From assembly GCA_965140555.1 (NCBI GenBank), contig OZ223259.1:2294001-2358000 (forward strand): a stretch of DNA of 64,000 nucleotides. The letters run 5' to 3'. A program made the position numbers and the translations under genes. The notes under the pieces were generated by a model. That model was not told where the DNA came from, searched no databases, and saw only the letters and a program-made list of their open reading frames with translations. The stretch is from UBA1351 sp965140555 (GTDB taxonomy: Bacteria > Bacillota > Clostridia > Lachnospirales > Vallitaleaceae). Each line of letters begins with the position of its first letter. The first letter of the stretch is position 1. Of the stretch, positions 1-9,199 are shown one piece after another.

Positions 1-2373
1 CTTGTGAAGACGATTAAAAAGATGTATGATGATACCAATGGAGAGCTATTACAAGAAACAACAGGCTATCTCTATGATGCAAACGGAAACGAAATCTCCC
101 AATTTGGTACTTATGTAAAGCCACATATGCTTGGTGATAACCAACAGATGGAAAGTGGTGTAAACGGAGAGGGACAAACCACCAGTGAACTTATCTCCAG
201 ACGAATGAGCCGTTATGATGGCTTCAATCGCCTTATAGGAATAGAAGAAACACGAGGTGGTAAGCAACAACGGATGACCTATGTCTATAATGGAGCAGAC
301 CAACGCGTGAAGAAGATTGTGCGTTCCAGTGATAAGGCTGAGATGGTAACAACTCGATTCATCTATGACGGTAGTTATCTTATCCAAGAAACCGATACGA
401 CAGGTCGCCAAATCAGCTATGTACGAGGATTGACCTATCTCTTCAAAGATGAGACAATAGGAGAAGCGAGCGAGACACGTTCCTACTACTTACAAGATGA
501 ACATGGGAATGTCACCTATATGGTCAATGAAGCAGGAGCGGTTGTAAATGCGTATGATTATGATGTCTTTGGACAAGCCATCTTAAGTCTAGAAACAGAG
601 ACAACCAATGCCATTCGCTATACCTCAGAATATCAAGACGCCGAGAGTGGCTTATATTACCTAAGAGCCCGTTACTATAACCCAATGACCGGTCGCTTTA
701 TTAGCGAAGATAGCTACCGAGCAGGTCAAGAGAATCCATTTGCTTTGAATCTGTATAGCTATTGTCATAATGATCCGGTGAACTTTGTGGATCCAAGCGG
801 ACATAGAGAACTCAGTGATAATAATCTAACACTTAGTGCTCAAAAAGAGATTGACCGTTTAACAGATGAGTATCATGGAACGTCGAATAAGAAGCGACAG
901 AAGGAAATACAAAATCAGGCGAATCGTATCCGAGAACGTGACCGTATGCTACATCCGGAAGGCGGAAAAGAAGTTACCGAGTTTGGGAAGAAATTTAATG
1001 AAGCCGTGAAGAACAGTTCCTATAATGACGGTAAGAAGAACTATGTGAAAAGTGATACATGGAAGAAATTAAGTAAGGAAAGTAAGCGACGTACAGGTGG
1101 TAAAGCTCAGTATGATGAGACAGAAGCGGCGAAGGATGTTGCGAAGTACATTAAAAAAGAAGTAGAAATAGCCGGAGATTATGAATCAGATATTGAGAAA
1201 TACACAGGAATCATAGAAGGAACGCATGAAGATGTAGTAAGGACGATTAATGAGAAGATAGCAAGTTATGTTAGTATGCCGAGGTTAGAAAGAGGTGAAA
1301 GTTCGCCTTGGACAACTCAGCTCTTAAAATATGCAGCAAATATGACTACAGGAGGTGGACAAGCAACTGAATCTAATGATTTAGAGATAGATCAGAAAGA
1401 GGATGTATTGTCATCACTTGATTTTTCAATGTACTTGTCAGGTGCAACTGAAGATAATAAAAGAGTAGTGATTCAAGAATTAAATGCGAATCCAAAAATG
1501 TTGCAAGAAATACTTATGAGAAAACAGGTACAAATGATTGACGTACTAACATATGATGAAATCATGGATGTGATGTACGAGATTCAAAGTGAGGGTACGA
1601 GTGAAGTTGAAGTACCTGATTATTTATATGAATATAATCCAGAATATATGGGTACAAATTTAGATGCAGATTTATATGCAGGATATAAGTTTGTATACAT
1701 CAATGGCAAAATTTATGTTGATGATAGAAATGTTGATGTTGAAAAATTGGGAGAAGCGACGAAAACATATGTATCACCGCGGCAATGGGCTTCAATTATT
1801 GTAGGATTTACTCCAGTGGATGCAGCAAAAGATTTTACAGACTTAGTAGCTGGAAAAGATGTATTTACAGGTGAAGAAGCAAATAGATATCTTTTGGCTG
1901 CTACAATAATAGCTCCAGAAATAGTTGACCAAGCACTTAAGCAAGGAGCAAAACATTCAGACGAGATATTAGGATTTGTAAGAACTACTAAGGGGATGGA
2001 TGAAGTTGGTGAAGTGAGATATAAGGTTGGTAATGCAGTAGACCCTATTGAAAAGACTTATGATATGGCACTTAATCCTGAACTATATATTGATGCCGTT
2101 GTTGATAAATATGGTATAAACCTTCGAGGTTCAGGTCAAGATATAACAGTTGTATTCAACCCAGATTTAGTAAGTGCTGGTAAGTCTAGACAGTTAACAC
2201 CTAATGTTATTGAAATTGGTCCAAGTGCATTAGTAAGTGAAGAAGAGTTAGCAAATACAATTGCACATGAATTGAATCACGCAAGAGACTGGCTAAAAGG
2301 TGGAGATGCGCTTGAAGACCCAGCATATAAGGCTGGTGATGCATTGTCTGACTATATAAATGGAGGTAGGTAA
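1..2373 (+). CDS. Rhs/YD-repeat toxin, C-terminal part, with putative metallopeptidase tip (5' end off window)
   Basis: The reading frame is open at the left edge, so the N-terminal repeats are missing. A GTG at 4 is probably internal, and residues are counted from it. Residues about 20-150 carry YD-type repeats. Residues about 156-267 form the Rhs-associated core, with the signature YYLRARYYNPMTGRFISEDS and the terminal DPSGH. The variable tip follows, with a pre-toxin segment near residues 600-650 and a final domain holding HELNH at 755-759, an HExxH zinc-metallopeptidase motif. In known Rhs proteins the core forms a shell and the tip is the delivered toxin. The metallopeptidase activity is inferred from the motif alone. 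The stop sits against the downstream immunity candidate. This is the only tip in the window still fused in frame to an intact core. Confidence 0.85.
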   Translation, partial: LVKTIKKMYDDTNGELLQETTGYLYDANGNEISQFGTYVKPHMLGDNQQMESGVNGEGQTTSELISRRMSRYDGFNRLIGIEETRGGKQQRMTYVYNGADQRVKKIVRSSDKAEMVTTRFIYDGSYLIQETDTTGRQISYVRGLTYLFKDETIGEASETRSYYLQDEHGNVTYMVNEAGAVVNAYDYDVFGQAILSLETETTNAIRYTSEYQDAESGLYYLRARYYNPMTGRFISEDSYRAGQENPFALNLYSYCHNDPVNFVDPSGHRELSDNNLTLSAQKEIDRLTDEYHGTSNKKRQKEIQNQANRIRERDRMLHPEGGKEVTEFGKKFNEAVKNSSYNDGKKNYVKSDTWKKLSKESKRRTGGKAQYDETEAAKDVAKYIKKEVEIAGDYESDIEKYTGIIEGTHEDVVRTINEKIASYVSMPRLERGESSPWTTQLLKYAANMTTGGGQATESNDLEIDQKEDVLSSLDFSMYLSGATEDNKRVVIQELNANPKMLQEILMRKQVQMIDVLTYDEIMDVMYEIQSEGTSEVEVPDYLYEYNPEYMGTNLDADLYAGYKFVYINGKIYVDDRNVDVEKLGEATKTYVSPRQWASIIVGFTPVDAAKDFTDLVAGKDVFTGEEANRYLLAATIIAPEIVDQALKQGAKHSDEILGFVRTTKGMDEVGEVRYKVGNAVDPIEKTYDMALNPELYIDAVVDKYGINLRGSGQDITVVFNPDLVSAGKSRQLTPNVIEIGPSALVSEEELANTIAHELNHARDWLKGGDALEDPAYKAGDALSDYINGGR

Positions 2374-2374
2374 A

Positions 2375-2710
2375 GTGTGGAATGATGGAGATGACAGGCT
2401 AGAAAGAGTCTTAGGAAAAATACTCCAAAAGGATATTGATAAATATCCTTTAGAGTGTCCTGTATGTAATGAAAAATCATTAAATTTTTATTTTATAAAA
2501 AGAGAAAATAGGCGAAACGGTGGTGCTTGGGTTTGGTGTTCTAATTGTCATAATTTCACACATGGTACTGTAATTGTACCTAGTTGGTGGGTGAACTGTG
2601 AGAGTATTGACTCAAAGCAACTTGCTTCATTACCTTTATATCAAGAGACTCAAAGGGAGATTATTTGTAAACATATTAAAGGGATACTGTGGAATAGCGG
2701 TGGGCTATAA
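2375..2710 (+). CDS. Candidate immunity protein with zinc-ribbon-like cysteines
   Basis: This small protein of about 111 residues directly follows the Rhs toxin gene, the usual place for the cognate immunity gene. A GGAGG at 2363-2367 favours the GTG at 2375. An in-frame ATG at 2360 overlaps the toxin stop but has no ribosome site. It contains CPVC and, about 30 residues later, CSNC, so a single zinc ribbon (CxxC...CxxC) is likely. It has no signal peptide or membrane segment, so it would act in the cytoplasm. The immunity role rests on position only, and I do not recognise the family. It is followed at once by the recurrent hairpin element. Confidence 0.65.
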   Translation: MWNDGDDRLERVLGKILQKDIDKYPLECPVCNEKSLNFYFIKRENRRNGGAWVWCSNCHNFTHGTVIVPSWWVNCESIDSKQLASLPLYQETQREIICKHIKGILWNSGGL

Positions 2711-2712
2711 TA

Positions 2713-2905
2713 ACCCCACCCAGTACCTAACAAACCAAAATAGTAACTACTACAAGAGGTAACCCTTGTAGTACCTGTACTAAAATTTAATGAAATTTCT
2801 AGTGAACTTAAGGCTTTTTCTGTACCCCTAAATAGCCATCTGGAAAATTATAGAAAAATTCTATAAGAAGTGCCAGTTACTACCTAGTAATTGGTGCTTC
2901 TTTTT
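2713..2905 (+). repeat. Recurrent cassette-end element, copy 1
   Basis: The element begins with CCCCACCCAGTACCTAACAA. A 9-bp perfect hairpin follows, with arms TACTACAAG (2748-2756) and CTTGTAGTA (2765-2773) around the loop AGGTAACC. It ends in a terminator-like hairpin at 2868-2905. The same order is found at 15917, and parts of it at 22575 and 23712, each time just after a candidate immunity or lipoprotein gene. Confidence 0.75.
2868..2905 (+). terminator. Rho-independent terminator ending copy 1 element
   Basis: An imperfect stem (CCAGTTACT pairing with AGTAATTGG, flanked by AAG/CTT) is followed by a run of T. It would end transcription of the Rhs-immunity pair. Confidence 0.6.
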
Positions 2906-3117
2906 CTGTGCAATTTTATACCTGTTTCCACCCCTAATTTATAGTTTTTGAGGGCGGGAGCAAATGCTATGCCACCAACAAGAACAATACCTATATAACC
3001 AGTAACCCCTATACCTCTAACCGATTTCCTTATCCTCGCCCTCCCTCCGTCTATAAAAATCACTTTAAAAAAATTATTTCGCAACACTTTGTACGTACAC
3101 TACGACTTAATGAGTAG
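2906..3117. other. Non-coding stretch without recognised content
   Basis: I see no credible gene here. A 67-codon minus-strand frame exists but lacks a convincing ribosome site and resembles nothing. The stretch ends where a lysozyme-like fragment becomes readable. Confidence 0.4.
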
Positions 3118-3330
3118 GGTGATGTTACAGGAATAAAAAATTATGAAACTGGAAAAAGTGAACCAGACCGTTTTGAGTATGATGCACGACCAGATGATCC
3201 TAAAATATATGATGGAACAATTGGATGGGGACATAAAGTTAAGCCAGGAGAAGATTTTACTGGTGGAATTACAAAGGATAAAGCAGATGAATTGTTTAAT
3301 AATGATTTATCAATGATGGTTGAGACAACA
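3118..3330 (+). pseudogene. Lysozyme-like (GH24-type) toxin tip fragment
   Basis: In frame, this segment reads as a phage-type lysozyme. It has an early NYETG, the signature GTIGWGHKVKPGEDF and then GGITKDKADELFNNDL, matching the family order E...TIGxGH...GIT..qAe.Ll..Dl. A stop lies directly upstream (3115-3117) and the frame runs into IS630 sequence after about 3330, so both ends are lost. It is best read as a relic of an Rhs toxin tip that cut peptidoglycan. A phage remnant is the alternative, but no other phage genes are nearby. Confidence 0.6.
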
Positions 3331-3346
3331 ATCTTTTCTATCCTGA

Positions 3347-3592
3347 CTATAATTCAGGATAGAGTGATGCCAGTTTTACCCTTGCATCTTTTGTTTTAAA
3401 TTGCCAGTTGATTTTTGCATAATTATTATTCTGTTTACTTTCCCAAACAAGAAGCTCGTTTCGAAGTAACTCGATGCATTTAATTCTTCTTGATAAGCAT
3501 TGTCGAGTCATAACATTTAGTTCTATCTCCGCAATATTAAGCCAACTACAGTGCTTTGGTGTATAGTGAAAGTCAATCTTTTTTAATATTCT
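3347..3592 (-). pseudogene. IS630-family transposase, C-terminal quarter
   Basis: The minus strand reads DFHYTPKHCSWLNIAEIEL, the conserved end of the IS630 DDE domain with its final Glu, and finishes at a TAG (3347-3349). The first three quarters of the protein are absent here. The matching N-terminal part lies in the opposite orientation at 8425-9199. The fragment abuts Rhs sequence at 3593. Confidence 0.8.
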
Positions 3593-4324
3593 TCTATGAC
3601 GGTAGTTATCTTATCCAAGAAACCGATACGACAGGCCGCCATATCAGCTATGTACGAGGATTGACCTATCTATTCAATTAGGTTTATGTAGTTAAAACTA
3701 GATAGTTGAACGCCACCAACAGGCTATTATTCCGATGAATTAACGGAATTTATAGCTTGTTGGTGGATACGTGAAACTTAGTTTTGACAACAAAAACCAT
3801 TGATGAGACAATAGCAGAAGCAGAGACACGTTCCTACTACTTACAAGATGAACATGGGAACGTCACCTATATGGTCAATGAAGCAGGAGCTGTTGTGAAT
3901 GCATATGACTATGATGTCTTTGGACAAGCCATCTTAAGTCTAGAAACAGAGACAACCAATGCTATTCGTTATACATCGGAATATCAAGACGCAGACAGTG
4001 GTTTATATTACCTAAGAGCCCGTTACTACAACCCAATGACCGGTCGCTTTATTAGTGAAGACAGCTACCGAGCAGGTCAAGAGAATCCATTTGCCTTGAA
4101 TCTGTATAGCTATTGTCATAATGATCCATTGAACTTTGTGGACCCAAGTGGGCACTGGGAGATGAGTGATTCAAAATATTCGAAAAGTGTAAAAGCCGAG
4201 CTTGATCGCCTTACAAAAAATATGAGAATGCAAAAACGCAGACGGGGAAAGTGGTAGAAACTATTCGAGAGAAGATATCCAGTGATGCCAAAGAACCGGT
4301 TCAGGGATTTTTTGGAAATTCGCA
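3593..4324 (+). pseudogene. Rhs core remnant, copy 2, broken by an inserted repeat and frameshifts
   Basis: Positions 3593-3675 read as YDGSYLIQETDTTGRHISY and onward to TYLFN, matching the intact Rhs at the left edge. An inserted palindromic repeat (about 3685-3795) then interrupts the gene between the LF and DETI codons. The core resumes at about 3800 and runs through DPSGH. Shortly after, near 4195, the frame shifts, and it shifts again before the toxin tip that opens at 4325. No complete protein can be made. DNA identity to copy 1 is very high over the core, so this is a recent duplicate or recombination product. Confidence 0.85.
3685..3795 (+). repeat. MITE-like palindromic repeat inserted in Rhs remnant
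   Basis: The ends are GTTAAAACTA (3691-3700) and TAGTTTTGAC (3779-3788), nearly perfect inverted repeats, followed inward by TAGTTGAAC on the left. The centre holds a long stem in which CCACCAACAGGCTAT pairs with ATAGCTTGTTGGTGG. End sequences resemble the repeats at 38418, 44119 and 49051, but the central stem differs. Confidence 0.65.
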
Positions 4325-4900
4325 ATGGGCATGGCAGCCGCACCTGAAATAGCAGGCACATGGATAAAAGGAATGTCGGATAAGGTTACGAGTGAGGGTA
4401 CGAGTCAAGATGGAATTATGTTTGCAAGACCGGCTGAACCAAGTGCAGAGTCAGGGTATAAAAGACCCAAAGGTGATCCAAGCTGGGATAAACAGAAACG
4501 TGGATGGAAAGATAAAAGGGGAAATGTATGGCAAAGAGATAAATCAGGTCATGGAAAAAGCAGGGACAACGATGGTAATGTAATAGACGAAAACGAAGAC
4601 CACTGGGATGTACAATATCCTAAGGGTGGTTACGACAATGTATATGATAATAGACATGTAAGAGAAGGTGAAGGAAAACGAGGAAGATTTTCACCTGCTA
4701 ATACGACTGTAGTTGTTGAAAGTCATGAGATTGAAATCCAAGACTATCTAAAAAAAGCAGGAACTATGATGTATGTTTATGGTGTGTATAAGTATGAAGT
4801 TGAGGTTAAGCCAAGAATAGAGGAGCTCCAGTTTTTGGATTTTGATTACATCATTTTAATTGGAGAAATCTTACAGAAAAAAATGTATAATAGATTATAA
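4325..4900 (+). pseudogene. Orphan Rhs toxin tip with HWDVQ motif
   Basis: This 191-codon frame has no ribosome site of its own and is separated from its Rhs core by frameshifts. Residues about 45-120 contain WDKQKRGWKDKRGNVW, GHGKSRDNDG and DHWDVQYPKGGYDNVY. The GHG...HWDVQ...G.NVY layout is typical of several small nuclease-type polymorphic toxin tips, but I cannot assign the family with confidence. The tip could be re-fused to an active Rhs by recombination through the shared core. A TPR protein, possibly its immunity partner, follows 25 bp later. Confidence 0.6.
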
Positions 4901-4925
4901 AACAAGAAGTACAATAGGAGGGCTA

Positions 4926-5795
4926 ATGAACGATAAAGAACTAAATCAGATTAAAAGAGACCTAATTGAAGAGCTATACATTGACAACAGCAATATAAGT
5001 AACTGGTTTAAACTATCATCAGTTGAATATCAATTAGGGAATATTCATGAGGCGATTGAGGCTTTGAGAAAAGCTAATTGTATAGATGAATCTGACTACA
5101 AAATCATATCGATGTTGGTAGAATATATGCTTGAATGTAGAAGATATGACGAAGCGATTAAGTATATAAAGGAATTAATATTGCACGAACGATCTTATAT
5201 TAATCTATATAATTTAGGTGTTAGCTTATATAATCAAGGATACTATGAAGAGGCAGAATTCTACTTTTTGGAAGCTTGTTCTGATGAAGAAGAAGGTGAT
5301 GATTATAATGCTTCATTATATGTTGCATATGCTAGAGCGCATCTAGGAAAGAAAGAATTATCCCTACAGATAGCTAGTCAACTAAGGCACTTATTAGTTG
5401 AAGATGTCATAGAAACTATTGATGAAGTTGATATTGCATTTATTTATTATTTGAATGAAGAATATGAGAAAGCTAAGGAGTTGTTGGATGAGGTATTAAG
5501 TTTCTTTTACTTATCAGGGATTGACCTAGAGATGTGTTTTTATGTTATGTACAGATTAAACCATATCAATGAAAGTAAGAAATACCTTGATAGAATTATA
5601 GCGGAAGATGAAGAAAGTATTGCAAATATTTTGGCTGATAATGATTTGGCGGAGGAGCTAAAAAGAGAGAATGTTGATGTCATTAAGTCTAAGATACAAT
5701 TAAACAAGAAAATACACAAAAGAATTTCTTCAGGAGCAATGCCAAAGTCTAAAGTATTAACTCATCTTAACCGTCACTTTATCTCGCAACATTAG
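4926..5795 (+). CDS. TPR-repeat protein, possible immunity partner
   Basis: The ATG at 4926 is preceded by AGGAGG at 4917-4922. The frame is open further upstream, but that part lies inside the toxin tip. The product is about 289 residues, acidic, cytoplasmic, with tetratricopeptide-like helices such as residues 35-60 (NWFKLSSVEYQLGNIHEAIE) and repeated YNLGVSLYNQGYYEEAEFYF-type units. TPR proteins bind other proteins. Its place directly behind a toxin tip suggests immunity, but nothing in the sequence proves this. The gene is intact although its toxin neighbour is broken. Confidence 0.7.
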   Translation: MNDKELNQIKRDLIEELYIDNSNISNWFKLSSVEYQLGNIHEAIEALRKANCIDESDYKIISMLVEYMLECRRYDEAIKYIKELILHERSYINLYNLGVSLYNQGYYEEAEFYFLEACSDEEEGDDYNASLYVAYARAHLGKKELSLQIASQLRHLLVEDVIETIDEVDIAFIYYLNEEYEKAKELLDEVLSFFYLSGIDLEMCFYVMYRLNHINESKKYLDRIIAEDEESIANILADNDLAEELKRENVDVIKSKIQLNKKIHKRISSGAMPKSKVLTHLNRHFISQH

Positions 5796-5825
5796 TGTTA
5801 TTATTCTCGCCACCTAATTCAACAC

Positions 5826-5870
5826 AAAACTCATGGTTTCTACAAATTCAGTCAGACCATGGTTTTTTCT
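5826..5870 (+). terminator. Rho-independent terminator
   Basis: AAAAC-T-CATGGT pairs with ACCATG-GTTTT around a loop of about 18 nt, and a T-rich run follows. It lies 30 bp behind the TPR gene. Confidence 0.6.
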
Positions 5871-5957
5871 TTTCTCATCAATAAAAATATCACGCCAGAA
5901 ATGACATTCTGCAGTTACTTTAAGCTGGCATCTACCTAATCGGGACGGAAAGTAGGT

Positions 5958-5984
5958 AACCTGGATTCCCGAAAATTATAACGA
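5958..5984. repeat. Solo terminal repeat of an IS1634-like element
   Basis: The sequence starting ACCTGGATTCCCG matches the left end of the complete IS at 18087-18113 at about 21 of 27 positions. No matching transposase gene is next to it, so it is probably a relic. Confidence 0.4.
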
Positions 5985-6086
5985 AGGTGGTTCCATGCCA
6001 ATGGATTCGTAAAAACCTTTTTGTTTTTCAGTAATCTCACCGAGTATATTTTATGCTTTGTTTCAACTTATATATATATAGGTATT

Positions 6087-6224
6087 TCAGGCTAGATATA
6101 ACTGCATCCGAATATCGGTTATCTGTGTAAATAGGTAATGATTCTTCATCGCATTGCTATTTTTGCTATTGAGATGTTCAATTCGATAGAGTCCGTTTTT
6201 CTGATTGTTAAACCCCTCGTTTTC
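6087..6224 (-). pseudogene. DDE transposase, C-terminal remnant
   Basis: The minus strand reads ENEGFNNQKNGLYRIEHL followed by NAMKNHYLFTQITDIRMQLY and a stop at 6087-6089. The NEGFN.QKN...EH....AMKNHYL.....D pattern is the conserved end of a DDE transposase group common in Clostridia. The rest of the element is missing. The remaining bases between 5871 and 6086 show nothing coding. Confidence 0.65.
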
Positions 6225-6291
6225 TGTTTTCCACCGTCTTCTAGCTCAACAATCATTTCTTCCAGATTTCGAGCTGTCAGTTCTATGCTAC

Positions 6292-6471
6292 ATGGAAAGT
6301 AAAAAGTATATTGAACAGAGCTTCTACTATGAACACAAGTACGATTCGGTTGGTACATTGAGAACGGGGCTCTCTGTTGAAGAAACTAAAGCACGTGCGT
6401 ATTCTTTGCTAGAATATTTATATATTATTACCGGAGAAATTAATATGGTGTTTTCATCTGATGAGTGGTAG
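6292..6471 (+). pseudogene. Short orphan C-terminal fragment, unknown
   Basis: A 59-codon frame beginning MESKKYIEQSFYYEHKYDS and ending FSSDEW has no good ribosome site. Codon use is sensible and it lies between a transposase relic and an Rhs remnant, so it may be the tail of a lost immunity gene. I do not recognise the family. Confidence 0.3.
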
Positions 6472-6540
6472 GTACATGTTTATTATGATTAAGTGTTTAA
6501 CTATAATATAAAAAATAAACGTAGCTAAGCTGTTGATGGG

Positions 6541-7443
6541 GCAACCAATGCTATTTGCTTTATATCGGAATATCAAGACGCAGAGAGTGGTTTATATTAC
6601 CTAAGAGCCCGTTACTACAACCCAATGACCGGTCGCTTTATTAGTGAAGACAGCTACCGAGCAGGTCAAGAGAATCCATTTGCCTTGAATCTGTATAGCT
6701 ATTGTCATAATGATCCGGTAAACTTTGTGGACCCAAGCGGACATAGAGAACTCAGTGATGAAAAACTGACACTTAGTGCTCAGAAAGAGATTGACCGCTT
6801 AACAGATGAGTATCATGGAACATCGAATAAGAAGTGACAGAAGGAAATACAAAATCAGGCAAATTGTATCCGAGAGCGTGACCGTATGCTACATCCGGAA
6901 GGCGGAAAAGAAGTTACCGAGTTTGGAAAGAAAAGAATTACTGACAATACAGTCGGAAGTGCTACTACAATGTTTCTTTTAGCTGATGATGCGGCTATTC
7001 TGTTCGTCATGGCAGGAACTTTGCTTGTAGCTGGTGGAGTATTAGTGTATGAAGCATTCTTTACAGATGACGATGAATTAGAAGTAAATTATGCCATTGA
7101 ATTAGACGTAGTGAAGAAGCAAGAGAATTTCACTCCAATATATCGTTTAGGTTCGGGAACTTCGACGAACTTAACACCAAGAACGAAAGATTCAGCAACG
7201 GGATTATCATATACTTTAATTAAACCCGTAGGTGTAAAGTATACTGTAATATATATGGAAGTTGTTAATTCTACAGGAATGCTAAAAGCTATTCAAGATG
7301 GGGAAAACCATGTATCTGTTACACCTGTACTTTTTCCAGCAGAAACAATGAATGACTAGGTTTCTGCAAGAGCCAATGGAGAAGATAATCCTCATTATTT
7401 AACTGCAATATTGCAAGCTATATCGACTAAAGTGAAACCATAG
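6541..7443 (+). pseudogene. Rhs core remnant, copy 3, with toxin tip broken by two stops
   Basis: The frame joins the Rhs core at ATNAI, runs through the SEDSYRAG signature and DPSGH, and continues along the same post-core linker as copy 1. A TGA at 6835-6837 replaces the CGA found in copy 1, where the protein reads KKRQKE. The tip then diverges. It has a hydrophobic segment near 6960-7050, then IYRLGSGTSTNLTPRTKD and GLSYTL, and, past a second stop (TAG 7357-7359), SARANGEDNPHYLTAILQAI. The tip ends at 7441-7443. The toxin family is not certain. Two nonsense codons make it a dead cassette unless suppressed. Confidence 0.75.
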
Positions 7444-7451
7444 GAGGAAAT

Positions 7452-7720
7452 ATGGACTGGTTAAAAATTATTGATAGACTAAACTGGAATAATGATGAAG
7501 ATGATATTATTTTGGCTAAAGATGAGTTGAAAAATATTCCTATGTTGTTGGAAGAAAAAAAATATAATACCTATTGCAAAACACAAGTGAGTATGTCTCT
7601 AGTTTTTATGAGGCATAGGGCAAAGAATTTACGGATAGTGAGTTTAGTGTGATTGCTATGAATAAGAACTTTGCAGATGTTCGAGAGGATGATTATAAAA
7701 TGAAGAAGGAATGGAAATAG
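7452..7720 (+). pseudogene. Frameshifted immunity-like gene
   Basis: A good AGGAGG precedes the ATG at 7452, eight bases after the toxin tip ends. The frame reads MDWLKIIDRLNWNNDEDDII, then shifts near 7585. The rest (SSFYEAQGKEFTDSEFSVIA and onward to KMKKEWK) is found in another frame up to 7720. The layout is that of a small cytoplasmic immunity gene behind its toxin, now decayed together with it. Confidence 0.6.
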
Positions 7721-7743
7721 TATATGAAAAGGAACAGAACAAT

Positions 7744-8423
7744 ATGAAAAAATTATATATAGGAATGATAATAGCTGTAATTATAGGCACCAGTTGCATC
7801 AATCAGGGTTCTGGTCAAATAGAAAAAACAGAATCGAATAATAAAGTATTAACATATGATGTTAAGGCTAAGGATGAAAAATTACTCGAATCGATCAAAA
7901 GAACAGATGTTCCAGCAAATATCTCATATAATATAACTACATATATGGGGAAGTAAATAGAAGTAAAGTAAGTCTTTTTGAAAACAATATAGTAAGAGAA
8001 AAACCTGAATCAAAAATTTACTACTATACAGATGAAGAAGTATATATATATTCGTTTAAGGATCATCAGTCACTCAAAATAAGATACGATGAAGAGTATT
8101 TATATGACTACGATTCAGCTAGAGAATTATCTGAATCGGATATACCGGAACGAATACAAAGCGAATGGATATTAGAGGCAAAAAATCTAAAGGTTGAAGC
8201 GATTGAATACAATGGATTAGATGCTTTATATGTTCAATATACACGTGACGAAACACCTTGTGAATTGTGGGTTAGTGTGGAATATGGAATTGTGCTCAAA
8301 ACAGTTTTTGACAAAATTACCATAGCTGAAGTCAGTGATATTCAAGAAATTGATAACTTGGATGCATATGATTATATATTTGAAGATAAGACAGAGAGCC
8401 AAATACTTAATCAAGAGGACTAG
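7744..8423 (+). pseudogene. Lipoprotein gene, broken copy of the gene at 20824
   Basis: The ATG at 7744 opens MKKLYIGMIIAVIIGTSC, a lipoprotein signal, and the frame fails at 7954-7956. The following 470 bp are nearly identical to the intact lipoprotein gene at 20824-21528, apart from a small indel region near 8000, and both end with the same GAGGACTAG. The paired segments (about 7709-8423 and 20811-21527) are a 715-bp duplication. An IS630 transposase fragment begins immediately after the stop. Confidence 0.8.
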
Positions 8424-8424
8424 T

Positions 8425-9199
8425 GTACTGGCACGTCCAAAGAAAAACAAAATCACACTAACAGATGCAGAAATGAAACAATTAAAGGTACTTCTAAAGA
8501 AAAAAGATACGACTCAAACCATTTGTAATCGCTGTCGAATTTTACTTGATCTTGATGAAAATCACTTGCCAGCATTAACATATGAGCAGTGTGTTGAAAA
8601 ACATAGTGTTAGTAGGGCAACAATTGCAAAAGTAGTACAGTTGTATGCGTCAGGTGGCATTGAGTCAGTACTTGCGACTAACCGAAATATCAATTCTGAC
8701 AATGCACGTCGCAAAGTAGATGGAAGAGTTGAAGCACATATTATTGAGATTGCATGTGGTCCGGTTCCTGAAGGTCATAGTCGTTGGACTATTCGATTAT
8801 TGGAAGAACATATGAAAATCGAATTGGATGAATCAATTAGTCGCGAAGCTATTAGAAGATCTTTAAAAAAAACAGGCTTCGACCTCACCGCTCCGACTAC
8901 TGGTGTCTATCCGGAAAAAGAGATTCCGAATTCGTAGCTTGTTTAGAAGATATTTTTGATATTTATGAACTTCCTTATAGTCCGGACCTTCCTGTTGTAT
9001 GTATGGATGAAAAGGTACTTGTAGTATATTTGCTTTTGTAGAACCCTTCGGTGGTAAACATCATGTCAGCGTAAGGCAACGTCATACTGCTATAGATTGG
9101 GCAGAAGAAATTAAATATCTTGTGGATGAACTGTATGCTGAAAATGAGAAAATAATTTTAATAATGGATAATCTTAACACACATAAAGCGTCGAGTTTC
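8425..9199 (+). pseudogene. IS630-family transposase, N-terminal three quarters, frameshifted
   Basis: The frame starts with LARPKKNKITLTDAEMKQL and has the helix-turn-helix region typical of IS630. It reaches KKTGFDL, shifts near 8885, and continues as LPYSPDLPVVCMDEK (catalytic Asp), EPFGGKHHV and IILIMDNLNTHKASSF (second Asp). It stops abruptly at about 9199, where another transposase fragment begins. The missing C-terminal piece, with the final Glu, is found inverted at 3347-3592. Confidence 0.85.

Noticed and set aside
2884..3087. 67-codon minus-strand frame with a hydrophobic centre
   Set aside because: No ribosome site, overlaps the terminator of the recurrent element, and resembles no known protein.
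3118..3330. Prophage remnant suggested by the lysozyme-like fragment
   Set aside because: No holin, tail, integrase or packaging genes are near, and an Rhs tip origin fits the surroundings better.
6060..6085. TATATATATATA run as a promoter
   Set aside because: It lies inside a transposase relic with no gene in a suitable position downstream.
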